Shown piece by piece: positions 52,521-61,456 of a stretch of 64,000 nucleotides of DNA. Origin of the DNA: Thermocrispum municipale DSM 44069 (lineage in GTDB: Bacteria > Actinomycetota > Actinomycetes > Mycobacteriales > Pseudonocardiaceae); contig NZ_ATYT01000003.1 of NCBI RefSeq assembly GCF_000427825.1, forward strand, positions 236,487-300,486. Direction: 5' to 3'. The notes under the pieces were generated by a model. The model was not told the origin of the DNA and ran no database searches. It saw only the letters and a program-made list of their open reading frames with translations. The translations under genes were made by a program, and so were the position numbers. Positions within the stretch are counted from its first letter, which is position 1, and each line of letters begins with the position of its first letter.

Positions 52521-53783
52521 ATGAGCACCGTCATCCGGTTGACCTGGGGCCTGGCCGACCAGGCCGTGTCCAGCATGACCAATTTCGCCGTCGGCGTCGT
52601 GGTCGCACGGGCGCTCGGGCCGGTCGAGTTCGGGGTGTTCAGCCTGGCCTGGGTCACCTACACCGTGGTGCTCAACATTTCGCGCGGGTTGTCCACCGAC
52701 CCGCTCGTGGTCCGCTTCAGCGGGGCGGCGACCGCGCGGTGGGGTGTCGCGGTGTCCCGATCCGCGGCGACCGCGCTGCAAGTGGGTGTGGCCGCCGGGG
52801 CGCTCTGCGTCGGGGTGGGGCTGATTCTGGGTGCCACGGTCGGTGGTTCGGTCGGGCCCGCGTTCGTCGGGCTGGGCATCGTGCTGCCCGCGCTGATGCT
52901 GCAGGACAGCTGGCGGTTCGCCTTCTTCGCCGCAGGTCTCGGCAGGCGCGCGTTCGCCAACGACATGGTGCGGGGCATCGCGCTGCTGCCGTTGATGGTG
53001 TTGGCGGCTTTGGACGGCCGGATGCTTGCCTTCCTGCTGGCGTGGGGCGCGTCCGCCGCGGTCGCCGCCGGCTACGGCTGGTGGCAGACCGGGTTGCGAC
53101 CTGCGTGGGCAGGAACCCGCACCTGGCTGCGGGACCATCGCGAACTCGGCCCGCGCTACCTGGTGGAGAACGTCAGCATCAGCGGAGCCACCCAGCTGCG
53201 CGCCTACGGCCTCGGCGCCATCGCCGGGCTGGCCGACGTCGGCGCGGTCCGCGGCGCCGAGCTGCTGCTCGGACCGTTCCTCGCGGTGCTGATGGGGCTG
53301 AGCCTGGTGGCGGTGCCCGAGGCGTCCCGCATGCTGCGGCGCGGCAGCAAACACCTGCTGTCGTTCTGCCGATGGCTCGGCGGCATCCAAGCAGGCGCCT
53401 CCCTGCTGTGGGGCGTTGCGCTGCTGGTGCTGGTGAACGACGACATCGGGCGGCTCGTGCTCGGCGACGTCTGGCCGCCGGCCTCCGAGCTGATCGTCCC
53501 GGTGACGCTCGATGTGGCGTTCGCCGGCTTGATGAACGGGGCCGCCGCGGGTGTGCGGGCGCTCGGAGCGGCCCGGCGCAGCTTGCGTGCCCAACTGATC
53601 ACCGCAGGCGCCTATTTGTCCGCAGGCCTGGCCGGGGCGGCCCTCGGGGGAGCAGCCGGTTCCGCGTGGGGGGTGGCGATCGCGCTCGGTCTCGGCGCGG
53701 CCGCGTGGTGGTGGCAGCTCGCCGTCGGCCTGGCCGAGTACGTACCCCAATCCGAAGTTCCGGTCGAGAGCACCACGAAATGA
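52521..53783 (+). CDS. Polysaccharide flippase (block 2)
   Basis: A 420-residue protein with about 12 transmembrane helices of the MOP/Wzx type (VSSMTNFAVGVVVARALGPVEFGVFSLAWVTYT near the N-terminus; PRYLVENVSISGATQLRAYGLGAIAGLADVGAVRGAELLLGP in the middle). It would flip the undecaprenyl-linked unit made by block 2. The GT2-fusion gene follows 7 bp downstream. Confidence 0.88.
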   Translation: MSTVIRLTWGLADQAVSSMTNFAVGVVVARALGPVEFGVFSLAWVTYTVVLNISRGLSTDPLVVRFSGAATARWGVAVSRSAATALQVGVAAGALCVGVGLILGATVGGSVGPAFVGLGIVLPALMLQDSWRFAFFAAGLGRRAFANDMVRGIALLPLMVLAALDGRMLAFLLAWGASAAVAAGYGWWQTGLRPAWAGTRTWLRDHRELGPRYLVENVSISGATQLRAYGLGAIAGLADVGAVRGAELLLGPFLAVLMGLSLVAVPEASRMLRRGSKHLLSFCRWLGGIQAGASLLWGVALLVLVNDDIGRLVLGDVWPPASELIVPVTLDVAFAGLMNGAAAGVRALGAARRSLRAQLITAGAYLSAGLAGAALGGAAGSAWGVAIALGLGAAAWWWQLAVGLAEYVPQSEVPVESTTK

Positions 53784-53790
53784 GGACCCC

Positions 53791-55929
53791 ATGACTGCCG
53801 CACCCCGTCTGAGCGTCGGGCTCCCGGTGTACAACGGCGAGAACTACCTCGCGCAGTCGCTCGACGCGCTGTTGTCGCAGACGTTTGCCGACTTCGAGCT
53901 GATCATTTCCGACAATGCGTCCACCGACAGCACGCCGGAGATCTGCCGCTCCTACGCCGCTGCCGACTCGCGCATCCGGTACCTCCGGCAGCCGGTCAAC
54001 ATCGGCGCCGGGCCGAACCACGCGATGGTCGTCCGGCACGCGCGCGGGGAGTACTTCAAATGGGCCTCGCACGACGACCTCTACGGCCCGGACCTGCTGC
54101 GGCGCTGCGTACAGGCCCTCGACGAGAAGCCGGACGTCGTGCTGGCACACGCCTACATGGGTACGGCTGACGAGAACGGCGACGTCATCGACACGTTCGA
54201 CTACACGCTGGCGACGGACTCGCCGTCGGCGCCGGAACGCTTCCGCAGCTTGCTGCTCACCGAGGGCGGCGACGACTTCTACGGGGTGATCCGGACCAGC
54301 GTGCTGCGCCGGATTCCACCGCACGCCAGCTACCACAACGCGGGCCGGAAGCTGGTCATGGAACTGTCCCTGCACGGCGCGTTCCACCAGGTTCCGGAGG
54401 TGCTCTATTACCGGCGCGAGCATCCCGGCCGGATCGAGAACTCCGGGTCGGTGCCGGAAGTGGCCGCCAAGCTCGAGCCGCGGCGAGGCGAACAGTCCAC
54501 CGCCCGGTTGTACGCCGAGTTCCTGGCCGGGCTGGTCCGCGCCATCCAGCGGGCTCCGCTGTCGACGGCCGACCGTGCCACGTGCTACCGCTACCTGATG
54601 CAGTGGCTGGCCCGCCGGGCAGGCGTGCGCCGTGCCGTTCCCGCCCCCACCCCCCGTCGCTGTGCAGAAGCAGGCATCGTGACCACTCTCCGACGCTCCC
54701 GTCGGCCGACGCCCGACAAAGCCGTCCGCATCGGCCTGTTCGGAATCCTCTGCTCCGGCAATCTGGGCAACGACGGCTCGCTGGAGGCCGTCGTGCGCCA
54801 TCTGAAGGGCAGGCATCCCAACGTCCAACTCGGCTTCTTCTGCATGGGGCCGGAGGAGGCGGCCGCCCGCTACGGGGCCCCGGCCACGTCGATGCAGTGG
54901 TACGAGGCGCACGCCGGCTCGACGACCGGGCTCGCCGGAGCGGCGATGAAGATTCTCGGCAAGCTGCTCGACCCGTTCCGCACGTTCGCGTGGGTGCGCA
55001 AGTACGACGTGGTGATCGTGCCGGGCATGGGCGTGCTGGAGACGACCACTCCGGTGCGGCCGTGGGCGTTCCCGTACTCGCTGTTCTGGCTCGGCGTGGC
55101 GGCGAAGCCGTTCGGCACCAAGGTGGCCCTGGTCAGCATCGGCGCCAATATGCTGCGCGAGCGCGTCACCCGGTCGCTGTTCGCGTACGGCACCAAGCTC
55201 GCCGATTACCGGTCCTATCGGGACGCCATGTCACGCGCCGCGGTCGAGAGCCTGGGCGTCGACGTGTCGCACGACGAGGTGTACCCGGATCTGGTGTTCG
55301 CGCTGCCGTCTCCGAAACCGACCAGGAATCCAGCCGGACGCGTCGGCGTCGGATTGATGGCCTACCGGGGTGGCAACGAGGACCGGCGCCAAGCGGCCGA
55401 GCTGCATCGCAACTACGTGGAGACGATGAAGCAGTTCGTGCGCTGGTTGTTCGACTCCGGCTACGACGTGCGGCTGTTCCTCGGCGACAAGGAAGACGAC
55501 GACGTCCGGATCGAGGTGCTGTCGGACGCGCTGCGCTACCGCCCCGACAAAGCCGCGAGCATCGGCGCGCCGCGGGCGACCACGCTGACCGATCTCATGA
55601 CGCAGATGGCCAACGTCGACACCGTGGTGGCCACCCGGTACCACAACGTGCTGTGCGGGTTGAAGCTCGGTAAACCCACCCTGTCGGTCAGCTACGCGGA
55701 CAAACACGACGTGTTGATGTCCGCCATGGGCATGGGTGAGTTCTGCGTGCCCGCCCGCTCGGTCCAGCTGTCCGACCTGATCGAACGCTTCACCAAGCTG
55801 CAACAAGGCCGCGCCGAGCACGCCGCGCTGTTGCGCAAGCACAGCAGCCGAGCCCGCGACGAACTGGACCGGCAGTTCGCCCAGTTGGACAAGGTCTTGT
55901 TCCCGCACCAGGCAAGGAGTTCGAGATGA
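53791..55929 (+). CDS. Fusion of GT2 glycosyltransferase and polysaccharide pyruvyl transferase
   Basis: A 712-residue two-domain protein. Residues 1-~285 are a GT-A family 2 glycosyltransferase (LSVGLPVYNGENYLAQSLDALLSQTFADFELIISDNASTD; WASHDD in place of DxD). Residues ~310-700 are a polysaccharide pyruvyl transferase (IGLFGILCSGNLGNDGSLEAV; VVATRYHNVLCGLKLGKPTLSVSYADKHDVL), which transfers pyruvate from phosphoenolpyruvate to form a ketal. The joint contains a six-C run (54650-54655) and an in-frame GTG at 54679 overlapping an out-of-frame TGA, so the two may formerly have been separate coupled genes. It overlaps the aminotransferase start. Confidence 0.88.
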   Translation: MTAAPRLSVGLPVYNGENYLAQSLDALLSQTFADFELIISDNASTDSTPEICRSYAAADSRIRYLRQPVNIGAGPNHAMVVRHARGEYFKWASHDDLYGPDLLRRCVQALDEKPDVVLAHAYMGTADENGDVIDTFDYTLATDSPSAPERFRSLLLTEGGDDFYGVIRTSVLRRIPPHASYHNAGRKLVMELSLHGAFHQVPEVLYYRREHPGRIENSGSVPEVAAKLEPRRGEQSTARLYAEFLAGLVRAIQRAPLSTADRATCYRYLMQWLARRAGVRRAVPAPTPRRCAEAGIVTTLRRSRRPTPDKAVRIGLFGILCSGNLGNDGSLEAVVRHLKGRHPNVQLGFFCMGPEEAAARYGAPATSMQWYEAHAGSTTGLAGAAMKILGKLLDPFRTFAWVRKYDVVIVPGMGVLETTTPVRPWAFPYSLFWLGVAAKPFGTKVALVSIGANMLRERVTRSLFAYGTKLADYRSYRDAMSRAAVESLGVDVSHDEVYPDLVFALPSPKPTRNPAGRVGVGLMAYRGGNEDRRQAAELHRNYVETMKQFVRWLFDSGYDVRLFLGDKEDDDVRIEVLSDALRYRPDKAASIGAPRATTLTDLMTQMANVDTVVATRYHNVLCGLKLGKPTLSVSYADKHDVLMSAMGMGEFCVPARSVQLSDLIERFTKLQQGRAEHAALLRKHSSRARDELDRQFAQLDKVLFPHQARSSR

Positions 55930-57248
55930 CCGCGAACCACGAGCTGCCCAAGTCGGCCGAACTCAACGAACGCCTGCACGCGATGATCCCGGGTGGGGCC
56001 CACACCTACGCCAAAGGCTCCGACCAGTACCCGGAAGGCCTGGAGCCGGTGATCTCGCACGGGCGGGGTGCGCATGTGTGGGACGTCGACGGCAATCGCT
56101 ACGTCGAGTACGGCTCCGGTCTGAAAGCGGTGACCCTCGGCCACGCCCACCCCAGGGTCCTGGCGGCCGTACGGCGCGAGCTCGACCGGGGCAGCAACTT
56201 CGTGCGGCCGAGCGTGCTCGAAGCGATCGCGGCGGAACGGTTCCTCGCCACAGTGCCCACCGCGGAGATGGTGAAGTTCGCCAAGAACGGCTCCGACGTG
56301 ACCACCGCGGCCGTGCGACTGGCCAGGGCCGCGACCGGCCGCAAGCTGGTGGCGCTGTGCCATGACCAGCCGTTCTTCTCCACCGACGACTGGTTCGTGG
56401 CCACCACGCCGATGTCGGCAGGGATCCCCGACGAAGTCGCCTCGCTGACCGTCACGTTCCCGTACGGCGACCTGGCCGCGACGGAGGAGCTGCTCCGGCA
56501 GCACCCCGACGACATCGCGTGCCTGGTGCTGGAGCCGGCGGCGCTGCGGGAGCCACCACCCGGCTACCTGCAGGGTTTGCGCCGGCTGTGCGACCGGTAC
56601 GGCTGCCTGCTCGTCTTCGACGAGATGATCACCGGTTTCCGCTGGTCGGCGTCGGGGGCCCAGGGTCTCTACGGTGTCGTGCCGGACCTGTCGACCTTCG
56701 GCAAGGCCTTGGGCAACGGCTTCGCGGTCTCCGCCCTGGCGGGCAAGCGCGACGTGATGGAACTCGGCGGCCTGCGCGACCACCGCGAGCGGGTCTTCCT
56801 GCTGTCCACCACACACGGCGGCGAAACGCACTCGCTGGCCGCTGCGGTGGCGGTGATGGACGTCTACGCCGAGGAGGACGTCGTCGGCAACATGCACGCG
56901 CTGGGCGAGCGGCTGGCGGCCGGGGTGCAAGAGGTCACCGACGCGCACGGGGTGAGCGACCATCTCGTCGTCAAAGGCAGGCCGTGTGCCCTGGTCTTCG
57001 CCACGCTGGACGAGAACCGGCAGCCGTCGCAGCAGTACCGCACGCTGTTCATGCGCCAGCTGATCAGCAACGGCGTCATCGGACCGTCGTTCGTGGTGAG
57101 CAACGCGCTCAGCCACGACGACATCGACCGGACCGTGGAGGCGGTCGCCCAGGCGTGCGTGGTGTACCGCAAGGCGCTCGATGCGGGTGACCCGACGCCG
57201 TGGATGGGTGGACGGTCGATCAAACCGGTGTTCCGCCGATACGCCTGA
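55926..57248 (+). CDS. Class III PLP aminotransferase (glutamate-1-semialdehyde aminomutase-like)
   Basis: A 440-residue PLP enzyme. IPGGAHTYAKGSDQYPEGLEP at the start, VWDVDGNRYVEYGSGLKAVTLGHAHP, cofactor-pocket LVFDEMITGFRWS and catalytic Lys in FGKALGNGFAVSAL. Within a glycan cluster these enzymes aminate a keto-sugar or form an amino-acid-like substituent. ATGA overlap with the fusion gene. It ends the same-strand series of block 2. Confidence 0.9.
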   Translation: MTANHELPKSAELNERLHAMIPGGAHTYAKGSDQYPEGLEPVISHGRGAHVWDVDGNRYVEYGSGLKAVTLGHAHPRVLAAVRRELDRGSNFVRPSVLEAIAAERFLATVPTAEMVKFAKNGSDVTTAAVRLARAATGRKLVALCHDQPFFSTDDWFVATTPMSAGIPDEVASLTVTFPYGDLAATEELLRQHPDDIACLVLEPAALREPPPGYLQGLRRLCDRYGCLLVFDEMITGFRWSASGAQGLYGVVPDLSTFGKALGNGFAVSALAGKRDVMELGGLRDHRERVFLLSTTHGGETHSLAAAVAVMDVYAEEDVVGNMHALGERLAAGVQEVTDAHGVSDHLVVKGRPCALVFATLDENRQPSQQYRTLFMRQLISNGVIGPSFVVSNALSHDDIDRTVEAVAQACVVYRKALDAGDPTPWMGGRSIKPVFRRYA

Positions 57249-57257
57249 GCCGCAGCC

Positions 57258-57375
57258 GACGCCGGTGCGGTCGAGGGGGCCGCATCCGTCAGCGGTGCGG
57301 TCGAGGGGCGGTGCGGCCGAGGGTGCGTCACCGGTGCGGTCGACGGTGCCACACCCGTTACCGGTGCGGGCGTAC
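57258..57375 (+). repeat. Degenerate tandem repeats of GGTGCGGTCGAGGG
   Basis: About seven imperfect copies of a GGTGCGGTCGA(G/C)GG-like unit, some spaced by short GC-rich words (CCGCATCCGTCA, GCGTCACC), follow the aminotransferase stop. It is a low-complexity GC-rich spacer at the convergence of two operons. No clear hairpin terminator was found. Confidence 0.6.
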
Positions 57376-57398
57376 CGTGCCCGTCACCGTGGCCGAGG

Positions 57399-57578
57399 GT
57401 GCCGCGCGTATTTCGAGGTCGTAAAGCCGACGGTGAACGGCTGGAGAAGCTGGGCGGCCGGAAGCTGTACCTGCAGAAGGCCGACGAGCACCACGAGTCC
57501 TGCCTGACCATGCAGGTCGTCGAGGGCAACGAGCTTGCCTGGACTGACCGCTACGACGAGCCGGCGTCCTGCCGGTAG
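57399..57578 (+). CDS. Possible small ORF or gene fragment opposite the beta-helix gene end
   Basis: Reading from GTG 57399, 59 codons give a hydrophilic protein-like sequence (RLEKLGGRKLYLQKADEHHE and TMQVVEGNELAWTDRYDE). Nearly every third base from 57430 to 57550 is G or C in this frame, as in real genes here. It overlaps the 3' end of the opposing beta-helix gene by 28 bp. It has no good ribosome binding site and no recognised family. It could be the tail of a gene lost by rearrangement. Confidence 0.4.
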   Translation: MPRVFRGRKADGERLEKLGGRKLYLQKADEHHESCLTMQVVEGNELAWTDRYDEPASCR

Positions 57579-59044
57579 GGCGCCGCGCGCCATTGACTGA
57601 ACGACAGGTAGCGGCTCGGCTCGTACCCGACGAACTGCCACGCGCCGCGGTAGCGGTTGTCGTACCAGCGGTTGTCCTGGCGGAACGTGAGGGCCTGCTG
57701 CACCCGGCGCCCTTGGTACGGCGACCACTCCGGCCACGTGCCGACGTTGGCCACCAGCGCCTGGACCGCGCAGTAGCGTGGGCGACAGCCGCCGTCGACG
57801 GCGTCGGAGTCGAAGACGAACAGGTTGTCGTGGATCCGCAGCCGCTGCGTCTTCCACCGGCAGTCGTCGTACAGCGGGTCACGCTTGATCTTCGTGCCGC
57901 TGCACCGAGCGCCGTCGTTCTCGCCGATCAGCAGCGTGCACTCCGACGTGGTGTTGGTGCCGCAGAACCGGTCGGAGTTCTCCCAGCCGACGACGCCACC
58001 CCAGTTGTTGTCGAACACGTTGCCGGTGACCTCCAGCACCGAGGTCCTGGCCGGCACGCGGGGCTCGCCGCCCGCCTCGGACAGGTAGATGGTGCCCACC
58101 GGGAACGTGTCCTCCTCGTCGGCGAACGTGCGGCCCTCCTGCCACGTGTTGTGCCGCAGCACGTTGTTGCGGATCGTGGCGTTGTAGCTGATCTCGTAGA
58201 AGATCGCTTGCGACTCGTTGGCCTCGATGAGGTTGTCCTCGATCAAAAAGTCGTTGTTGTTGGTGTCCGCCCAGATGCCGGGCCCGTGGTTGCGATGAAT
58301 CCAGTTGTCGCGGATGTCCGCGCCGTCGACCGACCAGAACTTCATCGCTCCGGTGCAGCCGCACCCGTCCACCCGCGCTTCCCAGTCGTCGGTGTTGTTG
58401 CCGGTGAACTCGTTGCCCTCCACCAGCAGATCGGTGATCTTGTTGCCTGCCTGGAACGCGTTGAGGCCGTACTGGCCGTTGTGCGCGACGCAGTTGCCGA
58501 CGATCCGCTGCCCGGATCCAGCCATCATCGCCGCACCTTTGTTCCGGATGAGCGTGGTGTGCTCGATCGTCCAGCGATCACCGGAGTCGTGGTTGACCAC
58601 GCCCTCGTTGTGCGGCGCCACGAAGTTGCGCACGGTCAGGTACTTGATGGTCACCCCGGAGGCTTGGCCGCCGAACGCGTAGCGGTTGACCTTGCGTCCG
58701 TCGAGCACCGCACCCGGCGCGCCGATGTACGACGCATCGTCGCCGGGCCCGATCTGGGCGAACTCGTCGTCGCCCAACGTGTGCACGCCGGAGGCGAACC
58801 AGTACGTGGTGCCGGGCTGGGTGAAGTCGAAGTCGGCGTTGTCGCCGGCGGGCACGACCGTCGCCCCTTTCGGTGGCTTGGCCGGGCCGTCGAGCCCATC
58901 GGTTCCGCACACCTTCTTCGCCTTCTCGGTGGCCGGCGCCTGCGGGGCGGCCGCAGGGGGACCGCCCGCCGGATCGACAGCGACGGCGACACTGAGACCG
59001 ACCGCCACGGCGGCCAAGGCGATCCACGCGGTGTGGCGCGCCAT
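57551..59044 (-). CDS. Secreted right-handed parallel beta-helix protein
   Basis: A 497-residue exported protein with a signal peptide (TAWIALAAVAVGLSVAVAVD) and many beta-helix coils: VTIKYLTVRNFVAPHNEGVV, WTIEHTTLIRNKG, RIVGNCVAHNGQYG, LLVEGNEFTGNN, FLIEDNLIEANESQ and ATIRNNVLRHN. Eight or more Cys occur in the second half. The fold suggests glycan binding or lyase/epimerase activity on the exported polymer. It follows the PAP2 gene closely (1-bp gap) on the same strand. Confidence 0.87.
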   Translation of the reverse strand: MARHTAWIALAAVAVGLSVAVAVDPAGGPPAAAPQAPATEKAKKVCGTDGLDGPAKPPKGATVVPAGDNADFDFTQPGTTYWFASGVHTLGDDEFAQIGPGDDASYIGAPGAVLDGRKVNRYAFGGQASGVTIKYLTVRNFVAPHNEGVVNHDSGDRWTIEHTTLIRNKGAAMMAGSGQRIVGNCVAHNGQYGLNAFQAGNKITDLLVEGNEFTGNNTDDWEARVDGCGCTGAMKFWSVDGADIRDNWIHRNHGPGIWADTNNNDFLIEDNLIEANESQAIFYEISYNATIRNNVLRHNTWQEGRTFADEEDTFPVGTIYLSEAGGEPRVPARTSVLEVTGNVFDNNWGGVVGWENSDRFCGTNTTSECTLLIGENDGARCSGTKIKRDPLYDDCRWKTQRLRIHDNLFVFDSDAVDGGCRPRYCAVQALVANVGTWPEWSPYQGRRVQQALTFRQDNRWYDNRYRGAWQFVGYEPSRYLSFSQWRAAPYRQDAGSS

Positions 59045-59045
59045 G

Positions 59046-59750
59046 TCAGGTCCCCTCGGTGAGCCGGTCGACCGCCCAGCCGGCGACCGGGACGACCACC
59101 ATCGCCGCGCACAACCCGCCGACCGTGTCGGTCATGAAGTGCGACACCAGCACGGTCTGCGCCCAGCCCATGGCAACACCGCACAACAGCCCGCTGCCCA
59201 GCACGACCACGGCGGCGGCGCGACGATCGGCAACGTGATGGGCGACGAGCAATCCGCCGATCAGGCCGACGGCGGTGAACATGCCGGTATGGCCGCTGGG
59301 AAAGGCCAGGTTGTCGCCGTGGATCATCCGGCCGGTCAGCGGCTTGAGCAGCGAGGTCACGCCGACCGTCAGCAGTGGCCCCGCCATGGCCAGCACGGCG
59401 AGCCGTCTGCGGCCTCGCAGCCAGCACACGACGGCGAGCAGCGGCAGCACGATGGCCGCGCCGACGGGTTCGCCGAGCGCGTCCACCAGGGTCGCGAGGA
59501 CGCGCGCCAGGCCGGCGGCGGCGGGGCCCTCCACACCGTCGGAAGGCCACAGCCGATGGCCGCTGACGTACACGGCGGTGAGCGCGCTGAGCACGGTTGC
59601 GGCGAGCACCGCGGCCACGCCCACCGGCGGCCGCAGCCTCAGCGGGATCGCGGGCAAGGAGTCGCGGAAATCCAGCACACGGGAGATCACATATGCACGT
59701 CGGCGAACCTCGTCCTGATGTTTCGGCGCGGCGGCCGGGGAGTGCGCCAC
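59046..59750 (-). CDS. PAP2-superfamily membrane protein with altered catalytic motifs
   Basis: A 234-residue protein with about six helices. FPSGHTGMFTAV is a proper PSGH motif, but the first motif is LKPLTGRMIHG (shorter than K-x6-RP) and the third is AQTVLVSHFMTDTVGG, where SR is replaced by AQ. It may still act on polyprenyl (pyro)phosphate, recycling the carrier lipid for glycan synthesis. GTG at 59750 lies 3 bp from the stop of the heptose kinase gene. Confidence 0.8.
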   Translation of the reverse strand: MAHSPAAAPKHQDEVRRRAYVISRVLDFRDSLPAIPLRLRPPVGVAAVLAATVLSALTAVYVSGHRLWPSDGVEGPAAAGLARVLATLVDALGEPVGAAIVLPLLAVVCWLRGRRRLAVLAMAGPLLTVGVTSLLKPLTGRMIHGDNLAFPSGHTGMFTAVGLIGGLLVAHHVADRRAAAVVVLGSGLLCGVAMGWAQTVLVSHFMTDTVGGLCAAMVVVPVAGWAVDRLTEGT

Positions 59751-59753
59751 CCG

Positions 59754-60743
59754 TCAACCCCAGATGTCGTGGTGCACGTTGAAGATCACCCGCGAGCCGA
59801 CCGGTTCCAGCTTGATCGGCAGCTCGCGCATGCCGGACAGCCGGTCGCGGACCGCGTTCTGGCGCTCCACCGGGCAGGTGACCAGCAGGAAGCCACCGCC
59901 GCCCGCGCCGGTCACCTTCGCTCCGGTCGCGCCCGCGGCCAGGGCCGACTCGACCGCCGCGTCGATGGTCGCGTTCGACACCCCGGAGGCCAGCGTCCGC
60001 TTCGCCTCCCAGCCCTTACTCAACGCCGCGCCGAGCGCCTCGACGTGACCGGCACGCAAGCCGTCCGCGGCTTCGCCCGCCAGATCCCGTAGCTGCTGCA
60101 GCTGCGGGATCTTCTCGGTGGTGTTGGCGTTCTGCTCGGCCAGGATCGTCGTGGCGCTGCGCGTGCTGCCGGTGAAGAACAACAACAGCTCGTCCTGCAA
60201 GCGGCGCCGCGCGGCGGGCGGCATGGTCACCGGGTCCAGCCGGACCTGGTCGCCCGGCCCGAACCGGATATCGTTGAGCCCGCCGAACGCGGCCGCGTAC
60301 TGATCCTGCTTGCCGATCGGTTTGCGGCAGCGGTCGATCTCGATGGCGCACGCCCGCTCGGCCAGCTCTTCCGCACTGACCTGCCGCCCGCGGTAGGCGA
60401 ACAACGCCTGCAACAGGCCGACCGTGACCGAGGACGACGAGCCGAGACCGGACCCGGCGGACGGGATGTCGGCCAGCGTGGTGATCTCCACCCCGCTGTG
60501 CACCCCGGCCATGTGCATCGCCTCGCGCACCAGCTCGTGTTCGAGCTCGCCGACGTGGTGGGCGATCTCCTTGCGCGAGTAGTTGACGTAGATGTCGTCG
60601 TCGAAGCGCTGCTTGACGATGACGTAGACGTATTTGTCGATCGCCGCGTTGAGCACTCGGCCGCCGTGCCTGCGGTAGAACGACGGCAGGTCGGTGCCGC
60701 CGCCGACCAGGCCGATGCGAAGCGGAGTCTGCGTGATGATCAT
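59754..60743 (-). CDS. hddA: GHMP kinase, D-glycero-D-manno-heptose 7-phosphate kinase-like
   Basis: A 329-residue sugar kinase. IITQTPLRIGLVGGGTDLPSFYRRHGGRVLNAAIDKYVYV, the GHMP ATP loop IPSAGSGLGSSSSVTVGLLQA, KPIGKQDQYAAAFGG and GAKVTGAGGGGFLLV match HddA-type kinases that phosphorylate heptose-7-phosphate at C1. The ATG at 60743 overlaps the stop of the nucleotidyltransferase (ATGA). With the SIS isomerase and nucleotidyltransferase genes it outlines GDP-heptose synthesis. Confidence 0.87.
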   Translation of the reverse strand: MIITQTPLRIGLVGGGTDLPSFYRRHGGRVLNAAIDKYVYVIVKQRFDDDIYVNYSRKEIAHHVGELEHELVREAMHMAGVHSGVEITTLADIPSAGSGLGSSSSVTVGLLQALFAYRGRQVSAEELAERACAIEIDRCRKPIGKQDQYAAAFGGLNDIRFGPGDQVRLDPVTMPPAARRRLQDELLLFFTGSTRSATTILAEQNANTTEKIPQLQQLRDLAGEAADGLRAGHVEALGAALSKGWEAKRTLASGVSNATIDAAVESALAAGATGAKVTGAGGGGFLLVTCPVERQNAVRDRLSGMRELPIKLEPVGSRVIFNVHHDIWG

Positions 60744-61456
60744 GACGTGCCTCGCCATTCCCGCCGGGCGCGCTCCAGGGCGTCCGGCGTGCCGATGTCG
60801 ATGAAAAAGCCGTCGAGCCGGATCGCCCGCACCCGTCCAGGCGCGGCGACGAGCCGGGGGAGCAGGTGGTAGCCGATGTCGGCAGGGGCGTCCGGCGGGA
60901 TGTGGTCGAGCGCCGCGGGGGCGAAGGCGTAGATGCCCGCGTTCGCCAGGTCCGACCGTGGGGTGCGGGGTTTCTCCTCGAAACCGCGGACCTCACCGGC
61001 GGACAGCTCGACGATGCCGCACCGGGTCGGGTCGGGAGCGCGGAACACGGTCAGCGTGGCCACGGTGTCCGGATCGGCGGCGCGATGGGCGCGGTGTGCG
61101 TCGACGAGCCGGCCGAGGTCGAAATCGGTGAGGTTGTCCGCGTTGATCGCCAGGAACTCGTCCTCGCCCGCCACGAAGTCGCGGTTGGCGCGAAGTGTCC
61201 CGGCGCTGCCCAGCAACTCCGGCTCGTAGGAGAGCGTGACCGTGGGTCCTGTGGAGCGTGCGGCCACGTGCGCCGTGACCTGGTCGGCGTGGTGGTGGGT
61301 GTTGACCAGGACGTGGTCGACCCCGGCCTTGGCCAGGGCATCCAGCCAGATGTCCAGCAAAGCGACGCCGCCCACGGTCACCAAGCACTTCGGGACGTGC
61401 TCGGTCAACGGCCGCAACCGCGTACCGAGGCCTGCGGCCAGCAGGAATGCCTTCAC
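60740..61456 (-). CDS. hddC: Sugar-1-phosphate nucleotidyltransferase (HddC/mannose-1-phosphate guanylyltransferase-like)
   Basis: A 238-residue enzyme with KAFLLAAGLGTRLRPLTEHVPKCLVTVGGVALL at the start, LGSAGTLRANRDFV, FLAINADNLTDFD (DxD-like metal site) and FFIDIGTPDALERA. Short nucleotidyltransferases of this kind make GDP-heptose or GDP-mannose. Coupling with a heptose kinase favours the former. GTG at 61456 overlaps the stop of the epimerase gene. Confidence 0.85.
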   Translation of the reverse strand: MKAFLLAAGLGTRLRPLTEHVPKCLVTVGGVALLDIWLDALAKAGVDHVLVNTHHHADQVTAHVAARSTGPTVTLSYEPELLGSAGTLRANRDFVAGEDEFLAINADNLTDFDLGRLVDAHRAHRAADPDTVATLTVFRAPDPTRCGIVELSAGEVRGFEEKPRTPRSDLANAGIYAFAPAALDHIPPDAPADIGYHLLPRLVAAPGRVRAIRLDGFFIDIGTPDALERARREWRGTS

